Source of the DNA: RCIO01 sp040880025
Lineage (GTDB): Bacteria > Pseudomonadota > Alphaproteobacteria > Rhizobiales > Rhizobiaceae
DNA length: 64,000 nt
Direction: 5' to 3'
Assembly: GCA_040880025.1 (NCBI GenBank)
Contig: JBBDJD010000019.1
Span: 1-64,000, forward strand
Shown: positions 21,917-30,332 of the stretch, one piece after another
Position numbering within the stretch: position 1 is the first letter of the stretch
How the letters are laid out: the number at the start of each line of letters is the position of its first letter
Translations under genes and position numbers: made by a program
Notes under the pieces: generated by a model
What the model was told of the DNA's origin: nothing
Seen by the model: the letters and a program-made list of their open reading frames with translations, nothing else
The model's database searches: none

Positions 21917-22063
21917 CTGGCTGTCCTGGCAGGGTGGTTCGGTCCCTTGCAACGGCGTTCGCCGTCTTTCCGCTTCGCCCGCCCGCTTCGCGTCCCGCTC
22001 GGGATGCAAGGGCGCGCCACCCCCTGCCTCTCCGGACGCCATCAGGCCGCGACGGTCGCGGCC
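21917..22063 (+). ncRNA. Structured leader element before ardC (copy A)
   Basis: Bases 21944-21950 (CCCTTGC) pair with 22006-22012 (GCAAGGG). Inside are hairpin ACGGC-GTTC-GCCGT (21952-21965), a conserved linker GTCTTTCCGCTT, and hairpin TCCC-GCTC-GGGA (21993-22004). A strong hairpin GGCCGCGA-CGG-TCGCGGCC with TTTT follows at 22045-22067. Copy B at 57367-57456 shares the sequence and keeps the pairing with different bases. It looks like a cis-regulatory RNA, but the function is not known to me. Confidence 0.55.
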
Positions 22064-22067
22064 TTTT
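22045..22067 (+). terminator. Terminator-like hairpin just before ardC
   Basis: A perfect 8-bp stem (GGCCGCGA, loop CGG, TCGCGGCC) followed by TTTT, ending about 20 bases before the ardC ATG and just before its AAGGAG. Placed here it could attenuate ardC transcription. Confidence 0.6.
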
Positions 22068-22088
22068 GGCAAGCGAAAGGAGAGACAC

Positions 22089-23009
22089 ATGTCCCGCACC
22101 AAAAAGAAGTTCGACGTTCATCAGGAAATCACCGACCGCATCGTGGCGGCGATCGAGACAGGCGCCGGCGAGTTCCGGCTTCCCTGGATCAAGGCGAAGG
22201 GCGGATCGATGAAGCGGCCCGTCAACATCGCCTCGGCCAATCCCTATAATGGCGTCAACATCGTCTCGCTGTGGGTGGCGGCACAGGCCTGCGATTATCC
22301 CTCCAATCTCTGGGGCACCTACAAGCAATGGTCCGAACGCGGCTGTCAGGTTCGTCGCGGCGAGAAATCCTCGCTGGTCGTATTCTACAAGAAGCTGGCG
22401 TTCGAACAGCAGGACGAGGAAACCGGCGAGACCGAAAGTGCCGAGCGGCTGATGGCGCGCGCCAGCTTCGTCTTCAGCGCCGCACAGGTCGACGGTTTCG
22501 AACTGGAAGCCGACGAGCCACTGCCCGAAGAACCCGCCTTCGATCCGATCGCTTGCGCCGAGGCCTTCGCCAAGTCGACCGGAGCGAGGATCGAGGAGGG
22601 CGGTGATCGTGCCTGCTACGTTCCCTCATCCGACATGATCCGCATGCCGGAGCGGCGGCGTTTCACCGGCACCGAAACCACCACGCCGGCCGAAGGCTTC
22701 TATTCAACGCTCTGTCACGAACTGGTCCATTGGTCCGGAGCAAAGCATCGCCTCGACCGCGATCTTACCGGCCGCTTTGGTTCCGAGAGCTATGCCATGG
22801 AGGAACTGGTCGCCGAACTGGGTGCGGCCTTCCTTTGCGGCGATCTCGGCATCACGCCAGAACCCCGTGCCGATCATGCCCAGTACATCGTCAACTGGCT
22901 GAAAGTCCTCAAGGATGACAAGAAGGCCGTCTTCACCGCCGCCTCGAAAGCCTCCGAGGCCGCCAACTCGCTGATTGCACAGGGGCGCGAAACTGCTTGC
23001 GCGAAGTAA
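22089..23009 (+). CDS. ardC: ArdC-like antirestriction protein
   Basis: A 306-aa protein of the ArdC family, which protects incoming conjugative DNA from restriction. The N-terminal ssDNA-binding domain includes FDVHQEITDRIVAAIETG and RPVNIASANPYNGVNIVSLW. The C-terminal zincin-like domain has LCHELVHWSG with His210, Glu211 and His214, and a downstream Glu in MEELVAELGAAFL (about 238-250). AAGGAGA precedes the ATG at 22089; the open frame continues upstream into the structured leader, which is not coding. It fits the conjugative context. Confidence 0.92.
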   Translation: MSRTKKKFDVHQEITDRIVAAIETGAGEFRLPWIKAKGGSMKRPVNIASANPYNGVNIVSLWVAAQACDYPSNLWGTYKQWSERGCQVRRGEKSSLVVFYKKLAFEQQDEETGETESAERLMARASFVFSAAQVDGFELEADEPLPEEPAFDPIACAEAFAKSTGARIEEGGDRACYVPSSDMIRMPERRRFTGTETTTPAEGFYSTLCHELVHWSGAKHRLDRDLTGRFGSESYAMEELVAELGAAFLCGDLGITPEPRADHAQYIVNWLKVLKDDKKAVFTAASKASEAANSLIAQGRETACAK

Positions 23010-23030
23010 GGAGATAATCGCGTGCGGCCA

Positions 23031-23597
23031 TCAACTCGATATGCGCTCCATTTGTCGCTTCAACGCTCGCGCCAGTGTCCATGGCGCGACGCCATAATCG
23101 GCCGCGACTGTGGCCGTGGGTTCCCGCCCCTCAATCCGCGCGCGTGCTTCCCGCAATTGCTGTGCCGTCATCTTTGGAGGGCGGCCGATGCGTGCGCCTC
23201 GTTGGCGCGCGGCCGCCAGTCCTTCTTTGGTACGTTGCGAAAGTGTGCGCCGCTCAAATTCGGCTAGCGCCGACATCATCGTGTAGACGAAGATGCCGGC
23301 TGGCGTGGAAGTGTCGATGTTGAGATTGGCAATGCGGAAGTGAACTCCGCGAGCTCGCAGCTTCTCGGCCTCTGTCAACGCATCGACCACCGACCGGAAG
23401 GCGCGGTCCAAATCCCATACCACCAGCATATCACCCGGCTTCAGTCTGCGGATTACACGGTCATAGACAGTGCGCTTGGCGGAACAGGCCGACAAAGTCT
23501 CGATATGCAATTCGTCACAAAATGCCTTCAGGCCTTCTATCTGACGGTCATGGCGCTGTTCAGGCGTGGAAACACGGATGTATGCAATCTTTTTCAT
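23031..23597 (-). CDS. Resolvase/invertase-type serine recombinase
   Basis: A 188-aa small serine recombinase. Catalytic Ser10 in YIRVSTPEQ, GDMLVVWDLDRAFRS (about 55-69), and the ALAEFERRTLSQRTKEGLAA long-helix motif (about 109-128), then a C-terminal helix-turn-helix (TVAADYGVAPWTLARALKRQ). Full length and apparently intact. It could resolve multimers or invert a local segment; no paired inverted sites were found nearby. Convergent with ardC, with a 21-base gap. Confidence 0.88.
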   Translation of the reverse strand: MKKIAYIRVSTPEQRHDRQIEGLKAFCDELHIETLSACSAKRTVYDRVIRRLKPGDMLVVWDLDRAFRSVVDALTEAEKLRARGVHFRIANLNIDTSTPAGIFVYTMMSALAEFERRTLSQRTKEGLAAARQRGARIGRPPKMTAQQLREARARIEGREPTATVAADYGVAPWTLARALKRQMERISS

Positions 23598-23763
23598 ATG
23601 AATCAATGGTTTAAGTGTCACCGGGCGGCCACATAATCGTCCCTTTCCGTTTTGGCCGCTGCCGATAGCCTTTCGCGGACGCCAAATCCGCAAAAGTTCA
23701 GTTTCTATAATATCTTACCAAATTCTCCGACCGATATTCAAATATTAACAAAAACGGACGGTT

Positions 23764-24117
23764 GTGAGCGAAGCAAAGTCTTTGTTGCAGAAAGTAAGAA
23801 GTGGGCTATCGGTGCTGATAATCGGCACCGTCATTGGCGTTCATCCTGTTTACGCCGTCGATTTCACGGCCGGTATTGTCGTCACCAAGATGGCCGAACG
23901 GGATCGCTATCCGTTCCTCGCGGGCATCATCGAGGGCCTTGCGTATGCCCGCTACAAGAAGGACGGCGATAGCACCGATGGCATGCGATGCATCTATGAG
24001 TGGTTCTACGACACCAAGGAGAGACAGCAGGAGATTCTCGACACGTTCAGCGAGTTCGCCGACTACACGCCAGCCGCCGTGGTGGCCGCGATGGTGAAGA
24101 AGGAGTGCGGCGCCTGA
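23764..24117 (+). CDS. Exported small protein, family not recognised
   Basis: A 117-aa protein with a signal-like N-terminus (VRSGLSVLIIGTVIGVHPVYA). The mature part has one Cys in MRCIYEWFY and one at KKEC near the end, a two-Cys layout seen in small periplasmic proteins of Rap1a/Tai type, but this match is weak. Starts at GTG. Its stop overlaps the next ATG (TGATG), so it is in an operon with the coiled-coil protein. Confidence 0.55.
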   Translation: MSEAKSLLQKVRSGLSVLIIGTVIGVHPVYAVDFTAGIVVTKMAERDRYPFLAGIIEGLAYARYKKDGDSTDGMRCIYEWFYDTKERQQEILDTFSEFADYTPAAVVAAMVKKECGA

Positions 24118-24869
24118 TGCAGACGGTTCCTATCCTTCATTCCATCCGTGAGGAGTTCGCCAGAAGTGCTGCTTGGCGGCGCGAGCGCGAGCGGCGGTTT
24201 GTCGAAAATTCCAGACGCCGCGAGGAGGAAGACAGGAAGCGCGGACGCGATCATGAAGATCGGCATGATGCGCTGCTGGACGTCGCCGTCGCGGCACTTG
24301 CCACGAATGTGGAACTCGACCGCGCGTCGCTGGAGATGGACATCTACAAGACGGCGACCGTCGATGCCTTGATGGAAAACGAGGAACAGCTGAAACTGGT
24401 GCGCGAACAAAAGCGCATTCTTCTCGATCAGGCCTACGTGCTTCCCGACGGCCGCCGTGTGTTCAAGACCGAAGACGGAACGCAGGTGTTCGACGAGTTC
24501 GGGAAGGAGGTCGATGCGTCGATCATCGAACCCGATCAGATCGAGGACTGGCGCCCGTTCTGGGAAAAATACCAGAGTCCGTTTAAAGCGGAGCAGGCGC
24601 TTGACGAGGAGCGCGGCGAATTGCTCGAATTCCAGGACCTGGTCGACGAGATGGACGCAGAGATCGAGGAAGCCAGGCAGAACGGCGGCATGTCCCGCGA
24701 GCGGCTCGAAGAGATAACAATGGAGCGGAACGCCGCCGCGCCCGATGCCGTCAAGCGCCGCGTCGATCCGAACTACGTGGTGTCCGCCGTTCAAAACAAA
24801 AACACAGAAGACATTGAACATGCCGCCGGACAGACGCCCGCCGTCAAGCTGAACATGCCCGCCCTGTAG
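24117..24869 (+). CDS. Charged coiled-coil hypothetical protein
   Basis: A 250-aa protein, largely helical and very rich in Glu, Asp and Arg (for example RRERERRFVENSRRREEEDR, ELLEFQDLVDEMDAEIEEAR). No membrane or signal segments. A central PDGRRVFKTEDGTQVFDEFG stretch resembles beta turns in plasmid-borne hypotheticals. Translationally coupled to the exported protein upstream. Not recognised. Confidence 0.6.
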   Translation: MQTVPILHSIREEFARSAAWRRERERRFVENSRRREEEDRKRGRDHEDRHDALLDVAVAALATNVELDRASLEMDIYKTATVDALMENEEQLKLVREQKRILLDQAYVLPDGRRVFKTEDGTQVFDEFGKEVDASIIEPDQIEDWRPFWEKYQSPFKAEQALDEERGELLEFQDLVDEMDAEIEEARQNGGMSRERLEEITMERNAAAPDAVKRRVDPNYVVSAVQNKNTEDIEHAAGQTPAVKLNMPAL

Positions 24870-24969
24870 CTGGTCCTGTAATCCCCAAGAAGAATATCGC
24901 GCCGATTGTTGCGCATCCTTTGCTAATTGTCCTATGGCTGTGCCTGTCCTCTTCGGCGAAGGAAGAACA

Positions 24970-25407
24970 ATGACCAACGAAACAGACAGGGGCGAGCTGG
25001 TCGAACTCGTCGCCGATATCGTTTCGGCATATGTGAGCAACAACCCGGTACAAACCGCCAGCTTGCCCGATCTCATCAGCACGGTACACGGCTCGATCGC
25101 GGCCCTTGCGTCGAATGGTTCGGCTTCACCTGTGGAAGCACCAACGTCCGCCGTATCCGTGAAGAGCTCGGTCAAGAAAGACCACATCGTTTGCCTGGGG
25201 TGCGGCAAGAAGTTCAAATCGCTGAAGCGGCACATCAGTGCAAATCACGGCCTGACCCCGGACGAGTACCGCGCGAAATGGGACCTGCCCGCCAGCTATC
25301 CTATGGTGGCGCCGAACTACGCGGCCGAACGGTCGGCAATGGCGCTCAGGATTGGCCTCGGCCGCAAGCCGAAGGCTGCCAAGGCAAGGCGCGGAAGAAA
25401 AGCGTAG
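24970..25407 (+). CDS. MucR/Ros family zinc-finger regulator, copy 2
   Basis: A 145-aa paralogue of the 18106 product: ELVELVADIVSAYVSNNPVQ, zinc finger Cys75, Cys78, His88 and His93 in CLGCGKKFKSLKRHISANH, then LTPDEYRAKW and a basic tail. AAGGAAG precedes the ATG; an in-frame ATG 12 codons earlier has no such site. Two near-identical-length MucR proteins within 7 kb could form mixed multimers or cross-regulate each other. Confidence 0.92.
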   Translation: MTNETDRGELVELVADIVSAYVSNNPVQTASLPDLISTVHGSIAALASNGSASPVEAPTSAVSVKSSVKKDHIVCLGCGKKFKSLKRHISANHGLTPDEYRAKWDLPASYPMVAPNYAAERSAMALRIGLGRKPKAAKARRGRKA

Positions 25408-25723
25408 CACGGCACGGTCTATTCGGAACCGGGCGATGCCGCAGAACGCGACATGCGGTGCATCGGACAGATCGGACATTGGGTGGCTGCATTGGGCCCG
25501 ACGACCGTCTGCTCCTGGCTATGGTGGGCAGGGTAGGCGCCGTCGGCCAACTTCGTTCCGGAGGACCGGTTCCGACCCCAAATCAGCCGCTCGCACCTAC
25601 CTTCGGGACTGTCCGCTTGGAGCCTTAAGCGGTAGTTCCCGGAACGTAGATGACCTACGGCGATCGACCGGTTGGCACGATCGGGAGACCAATGAGATTT
25701 CGGTCTCCCTACCATTTAGGCGT
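25408..25723. other. Intergenic region after mucR copy 2
   Basis: A minus-strand frame (25419-25715) is open but has no ribosome binding site and no recognisable domain. I see nothing else. Confidence 0.4.
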
Positions 25724-26005
25724 CTAGGCGGCGATGTTGGCAGTTTCAGGACCGAACACGTTCTTGATTTCGGCGACGAGGTCCGCAGGAAAGCCGCCGT
25801 CCTTGGCATGTCGATAGATCGCGTCGGCGCTATCCGCTTCGTGGATGCAATACAGCTTGTCTCCAGCGGCATAGGTCTGGTGCCAGACATAGGGAACGCC
25901 GAGGTTGGCCACGACGCCATTAGACTTGGCCGAGATGTCCTTCAGTTCAGCCCGGGTCAGTGTGTCAGCGCCCGGAATGTTTCTTTCCACGATGTATTTA
26001 GGCAT
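25724..26005 (-). CDS. DUF4242 small protein
   Basis: A 93-aa ferredoxin-fold-like protein: MPKYIVERNIPGADTLTRAE, WHQTYAAGDKLYCIHEADSA and the helix DAIYRHAKDGGFPADLVAEI fit DUF4242, a family with nickel-binding members. The ATG at 26005 gives the usual family start. Divergent from the SARP-like regulator at 26161; sharing a 155-base promoter region suggests it is the regulator's target. Confidence 0.8.
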   Translation of the reverse strand: MPKYIVERNIPGADTLTRAELKDISAKSNGVVANLGVPYVWHQTYAAGDKLYCIHEADSADAIYRHAKDGGFPADLVAEIKNVFGPETANIAA

Positions 26006-26160
26006 TGGATCGTCCTTGCTTCTGCGTGATTGCAGGATCCGCAAGTTAAACGCGCCTCATTGGACAACGCGTGTGGGGCGTGAAAAAATTTGCCCGCGAC
26101 GATCTCACGGTTTCCCACACGGTGCTGTGCTAGTCTCCTTGCAAAGCATCCTCAATCGGA

Positions 26161-27876
26161 GTGCCCTGCTTGAATATTAACCTGATCGGCAAGCCGAAGG
26201 TTGTCGGTAGCGATGAAATCGTGCGCCCGGTCCCCGGACACCAGTCCTGGGCGGTTCTTGCCAGGCTGCTGTGCGCCGATCGTCCTCTTAGCCGCCGTGA
26301 TCTTGCAGTAGATATTTTCCCCGATACCGAAGATCCCATGGGCGCTTTGCGGTGGTGTCTTGCGTCTCTCAGACGGGCAACAGGCGCTGAGACACTCCAG
26401 GGAGATCCGATCGACCTCAATTTTCCAGCCGGAACCTATATCGACATCTGGAATCTGGATGAGGAGGAGTTCGATTTTTTCGGAACCTCAGATTTTCTAG
26501 AGGGCATAGAACCTGCCGCAAGCGCCGCGTTTTCGACATGGTTGATGATTGAACGAGAGCACATCGCCAGCAGACTTTTCGAACGATTGCGCCGCGATTC
26601 CATTCAGGCGCTTTCCGTCGGAAATAGTGAGCGCGGGCTCGCCTTGGCCTTGCGTGCCGTGAAGTTGCGCCCGCTGGCCGAGAGCGGACATATTATTCTG
26701 GTCAAGTGTCTGGCCATGTCCGGCAACATTGCCGCTGCAATCGCGCATGTCGACGCAACCGAGATCCAATTCCTGAGTGAAATCGGTGAAAAACCTTCGC
26801 CTGCTTTACGCGCTGCCGCAAGGAAGACCATCGCCGACGCGCCCGAAGGTGTCTCGCAAAGCGCAGTGGTGGATTCCCTTATCAAGTCGGGTGTTGCGGC
26901 GGTTTCGGCCGGTGCCGTAGATGCGGGGCTGGATTGCCTGCGGCGTGCGGCGGCGGATGCAGAGAAACTCGGCGACAATCAACTCCTAGCAAAGGCCTCG
27001 CAGGAATTGGGAACTTCGCTTGTCCATGCGGTCCGGGGGTTTGACGATGAAGGCGCTATCCTCCTGCGGCAAGCCGCCAATATCGCATCGCGCATCGGGG
27101 CCTCGGAAATCGCGGCCCATGCATTACGCGAATTGGGATATATTGAGGCGCTGGCCGGACGACGCCCCTCGGCCGCGAAATATCTTGAAGAGGCGCTGAT
27201 CTATTCCCACGGCGACAAAAAAAGTCAGGCCGGCGTTCACGCTGTCATTGGATTCAATCTGGTCGATTGGGGGCGTATGGAATTGGGTGGTTCGCATTTC
27301 GAACAGTCCATAGCCCTTGCACGCAGCTCCGGAGATCGCCGGCGTGAAATCTGGTCGCTGGGCATTGGTGCATGGGGGAATATCCGATCGGGCAGACCCG
27401 AGTTGGCACGGGACCGGCTGACAACTTGCCTAACGTTATGCGACGACGTCAGATGGCTTGCCTTCCGCCCGTGGCCGGTTGCGTTGTTGGCGGAAACCCG
27501 GCTGGCACTTCGTGAAAACAGCAACTCGTCGCAACAGGACCTTGAAGAGGCTTTGGCCCTGAGCAGCCAACTGGGTGATCCATGCTGGCAGGCGATTACG
27601 GCGCGCTCTCTTGCCCTTCTCCACTCTGAGGCCGGAAGCTTTGAATTGGCAATCAAGTGGATGGCGCACGCACGTGAGCGCTGTTGCGCAGTCACCGATC
27701 TCTATGCGGGGCTTCTGGTAGAGATTTTTTCAGGGCAAATCGCGCTTTTCCAGAAAACCGGGCGAGAGCAGCATGCCGTCGAGGCCGCGCGTGAACTGTT
27801 GTCGCTTGCTGCGAGAACCCACGCCGACTCCCATCTGCATTTCGCGGCGTCAGTCATGAACTCCGGCAGGAAGTGA
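26161..27876 (+). CDS. SARP/BTAD-type transcriptional regulator with TPR-like repeats
   Basis: A 571-aa regulator. The N-terminus (LNINLIGKPKVVGSDEIVRP, then AVLARLLCADRPLSRRDLAVDIFP) is the winged helix of OmpR/SARP type. A bacterial transcriptional activation domain follows (about 100-220; LFERLRRDSIQALSVGNSER). The rest is helical repeat of TPR kind (about 235-560). Starts at GTG 26161, or TTG 26170. Divergent from the DUF4242 gene. The signal is unknown; there is no kinase or NB-ARC domain. Confidence 0.8.
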   Translation: MPCLNINLIGKPKVVGSDEIVRPVPGHQSWAVLARLLCADRPLSRRDLAVDIFPDTEDPMGALRWCLASLRRATGAETLQGDPIDLNFPAGTYIDIWNLDEEEFDFFGTSDFLEGIEPAASAAFSTWLMIEREHIASRLFERLRRDSIQALSVGNSERGLALALRAVKLRPLAESGHIILVKCLAMSGNIAAAIAHVDATEIQFLSEIGEKPSPALRAAARKTIADAPEGVSQSAVVDSLIKSGVAAVSAGAVDAGLDCLRRAAADAEKLGDNQLLAKASQELGTSLVHAVRGFDDEGAILLRQAANIASRIGASEIAAHALRELGYIEALAGRRPSAAKYLEEALIYSHGDKKSQAGVHAVIGFNLVDWGRMELGGSHFEQSIALARSSGDRRREIWSLGIGAWGNIRSGRPELARDRLTTCLTLCDDVRWLAFRPWPVALLAETRLALRENSNSSQQDLEEALALSSQLGDPCWQAITARSLALLHSEAGSFELAIKWMAHARERCCAVTDLYAGLLVEIFSGQIALFQKTGREQHAVEAARELLSLAARTHADSHLHFAASVMNSGRK

Positions 27877-28208
27877 CCGGTGGTCGGCAACGACTGGGCG
27901 ATACATACACAGTCGGCGGGAACTTCTGCTTTGTCCGCATTGCCGCCGCTACCAATCGACCATTGGGAAGGCAGCTTTCCACCCTATCTCAGCCGTTCAT
28001 GACAGGAGGCGAAGACGCCTATGGCGCCTGCCCCGCCGAAGCAATCGGCCAATGTGCCGAGCCCGGAAGCGCGGCCGGCGAGGCTCAGCGATGCACGCTC
28101 AACATGAAAGCGTCGGCGCTGTAGTGTTGATCGAGGGCGACCAAATGCCGCCCTCGTGTTTCGGTCTCCCCGTGGCACGCTGCGTCGTAAGATGTGAGTT
28201 GTGACACG
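27877..28208. other. Intergenic region between the regulator and the LysE exporter
   Basis: A frame from a GTG at 27873 overlaps the regulator stop and runs to 28124, but it has no recognisable domain. I would not call it. Nothing else is evident. Confidence 0.4.
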
Positions 28209-28835
28209 ATGCCTTCAGCCGAGCTTCTGATTCCATTCTTTATTGCATCGGCGATATTTGCCTGCGTTCCGGGACCAGGCATGTTTTACGCAGCGGCTCA
28301 AACGATGGTGTTAGGACGGCGCGCGGGTTGGTACTCGGCTCTCGGTTTTCATCTCGCCGGGTTCGTTCATATCGGGGCAGCGGCATTCGGCACCTCTGCG
28401 CTGCTCCAGATCACGCCGCAGCTTTTCGTTGTTATGAAGCTTGTCGGAGCGATCTACCTCATCTGGCTTGGGATCAGGTATCTGAGGGGTCATTCGGCAT
28501 TGCCCGAGAATCCAGTATCGAGTCGACCTCCCTGGAAGGCCCTTTGCGACAGCATCGTGGTCGAAGTGCTTAATCCGAAATCGGTCCTATTCTATTTTGC
28601 CTTCTTACCGCAGTTTATCGACGCATCGGCACAGTGGCCGGTGTGGGTGCAGATCGTTGTTCTTGGGCTGATCGTGAACATGATGTTCTCACTCACCGAT
28701 GCGATCCTCATTGAGCTTTCTCATGTGGCTGTGAACGTCCTCAAAGCATCCCCGCGGGCTGTGGGCATTCTTCAGCGGATCGGCGGCGGCATTCTCATCG
28801 CCTTAGGCGTAAACCTAGCATTCGCACGCCAATGA
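28209..28835 (+). CDS. LysE/RhtB family amino-acid exporter
   Basis: A 208-aa inner-membrane protein with six hydrophobic segments. The N-terminal PGPGMFYAAAQTMVLGRRAG matches the LysE/RhtB signature (PGP...G), and VEVLNPKSVLFYFAFLPQFI matches the second conserved block. These proteins export amino acids or derivatives such as homoserine lactones. The ATG at 28209 is preferred over a GTG five codons earlier. Substrate unknown. Confidence 0.9.
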   Translation: MPSAELLIPFFIASAIFACVPGPGMFYAAAQTMVLGRRAGWYSALGFHLAGFVHIGAAAFGTSALLQITPQLFVVMKLVGAIYLIWLGIRYLRGHSALPENPVSSRPPWKALCDSIVVEVLNPKSVLFYFAFLPQFIDASAQWPVWVQIVVLGLIVNMMFSLTDAILIELSHVAVNVLKASPRAVGILQRIGGGILIALGVNLAFARQ

Positions 28836-28848
28836 GGCCGTCGGTAGG

Positions 28849-29076
28849 TTATTGCGGCCAGCCGCCGAACGTCTCCCAAATGTTGTCCGGCACGCCATCC
28901 AGATGCTGAAAAGCGCTCGCCAACGACATTCGGAATGTATGATTCTTCAGGTCGCCATCCCAGATATTCAGCGCTGCGGCATCCAGTCTCGTTTTGATGA
29001 GACGCCGAAAGGCAGGGAAGCCATCGGCCAGTTGATTCTGAATTGGATCGTTCGTGTCTGCTTCGTCCCCTGTCAT
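28849..29076 (-). CDS. Possible small hypothetical protein
   Basis: A 75-aa ORF with protein-like composition (FPAFRRLIKTRLDAAALNIW, then ASAFQHLDGVPDNIWETFGG). AAGG lies 12 bases before the ATG, rather far. No family known. It ends 14 bases after the LysE gene on the other strand. The rest of 28836-29277 shows nothing. Confidence 0.35.
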   Translation of the reverse strand: MTGDEADTNDPIQNQLADGFPAFRRLIKTRLDAAALNIWDGDLKNHTFRMSLASAFQHLDGVPDNIWETFGGWPQ

Positions 29077-29277
29077 GCAGGCAACCTTCGGCGCGCTTCA
29101 CAGATGACGACATAGCCAATGCCGTCGGTCGCGCCAACAGCTGGCTGGCCGGGTTTCTCGGTCGTGCTCCGACAGACATTCTGTCGGTCCGAGGCCGGGC
29201 GCCCAGCGGCGGCGGCATTGGCTTTCCGCCCATAAATGGGATAACTTTCGCCCTAATTGTATCAGCGAGCAGTTCGA

Positions 29278-29598
29278 ATGACTGGACACGGGAGTTTGAG
29301 TGATCAGACGGTTGGGCTGGCAATCGCCCTCGCAGTTGTTAGGAAAGAACCCGGGTATCGGCGGTTTCACAAGCCGGTCGTGGTTCAGACCGGCCGTATC
29401 GATCGAGAGCGAGTGGTGTTCGACGCTGGCGGTGCGGCGGAAGTGCTGCGCTTAGATTGGCGGAACACGGCTTGCCCGAAACGTCTTGCCGCCCTCCGCG
29501 CCTGCCTACGCGTCATCAGGAAGGAGAAGCCGCCTTCCTATGCTCGCCGCGCATTCATCGCCGCGGCGAAGGAAGCGCGCGTGTTGATTGACACATAG
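29278..29598 (+). CDS. DUF982 protein
   Basis: A 106-aa protein with the DUF982 pattern: FHKPVVVQTGRIDRERVV, then AAEVLRLDW, a middle helix (ALRACLRVIRKE) and the end ARRAFIAAAKEARVLI. DUF982 proteins are small, mostly found in rhizobia, and of unknown function. The ATG at 29278 gives the usual start with about 20 extra N-terminal residues. Confidence 0.75.
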   Translation: MTGHGSLSDQTVGLAIALAVVRKEPGYRRFHKPVVVQTGRIDRERVVFDAGGAAEVLRLDWRNTACPKRLAALRACLRVIRKEKPPSYARRAFIAAAKEARVLIDT

Positions 29599-29741
29599 TT
29601 GGTGCCGAACATCGGCCAGGATGCGGTGGCGCAGAGGGTCTGCCACTAAACTGGATATGCCAAACTGCTTCGGCCGGAGCGAAGTCGTTCCTTGACCGGG
29701 ATATGGGTCGCATAGCGGCTATTTGTTCAGGCGCGTGATCT

Positions 29742-29925
29742 CTGAACGAACCCGCCAACGCGCTGCCCACCGCCGCGCTGCCCGACGAGGTGCTCGACCA
29801 GATCGAGCGACGTACAACCGCATCGCCCATTTCGAAAGAAGGTCGACAAGCACGGCGAGGAGCTGGCAGCAACGTTCATCGACTCGCAGGTTCTGCGGGA
29901 GCGCAAATCCCTCACTAACCTTTAA
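29742..29925 (+). pseudogene. Decayed small gene with two frameshifts
   Basis: Three frames in turn give LNEPANALPTAALPDEVLDQ, then YNRIAHFE, then KVDKHGEELAATFIDSQVLR followed by ERKSLTNL and a stop. Together these read as one short helical protein broken by two small indels. Family unknown. The flanks (29599-29741, 29926-30005) show nothing. Confidence 0.4.
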
Positions 29926-30005
29926 CGTGTCATGCAAAAGAACTGCTCGTTGCGCTCGTTGTTTCCGAGAAAAGCCTTTCATATCATTGTTAAGCGGCGA
30001 ACGCG

Positions 30006-30176
30006 TCAATGAGCCGATAGCGTCGAAGGCAATACCACCAGCAACACCGCCGATACCAACAGGATCGCCAGAATAAGCACGGCGAGGCCTCCAGAGCTGC
30101 CCCTCCCCTCATTCGGCGGCTCGTACCCAAATCTGCGGCGGTCGCTGTCGGTAGGTCGTGGATCGCGATCAGGCAC
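30006..30176 (-). CDS. Small tail-anchored-type membrane protein
   Basis: A 56-aa ORF starting at GTG with GGAGGA six bases upstream. A polar N-terminus (MPDRDPRPTDSDRRRFGYEP) is followed by one membrane segment (GLAVLILAILLVSAVLLVVL). It resembles in layout the next upstream gene at 30584 (Arg/Asp-rich start, then one membrane segment). Both lie downstream of the ECF sigma/anti-sigma genes on the same strand and could be envelope-stress proteins. Confidence 0.55.
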   Translation of the reverse strand: MPDRDPRPTDSDRRRFGYEPPNEGRGSSGGLAVLILAILLVSAVLLVVLPSTLSAH

Positions 30177-30332
30177 TCTTCCTCCATTGGCCGGGCTCGG
30201 TCAGCATGGGCCGAAGTCGGCGAATGCGGATGCCTGGCATGAGACAATCCCGGAATGAGCCTTCGCTAACTTCCACCAACGCGCCGCCTATCGTCGTCTT
30301 TCGATCAGTTCCTTTGGCAGGAACGGTTTCAA

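Noticed and set aside
24063..25235. Minus-strand 390-aa frame across the coiled-coil and mucR genes
   Set aside because: It spans two real plus-strand genes and their gap and has no domain.
25419..25715. Minus-strand 98-aa frame after mucR copy 2
   Set aside because: No start signal and no domain; low-complexity mixed composition.
27873..28124. 83-aa frame with GTG overlapping the SARP-like gene stop
   Set aside because: The overlap is suggestive, but the translation has no recognisable or conserved-looking part.
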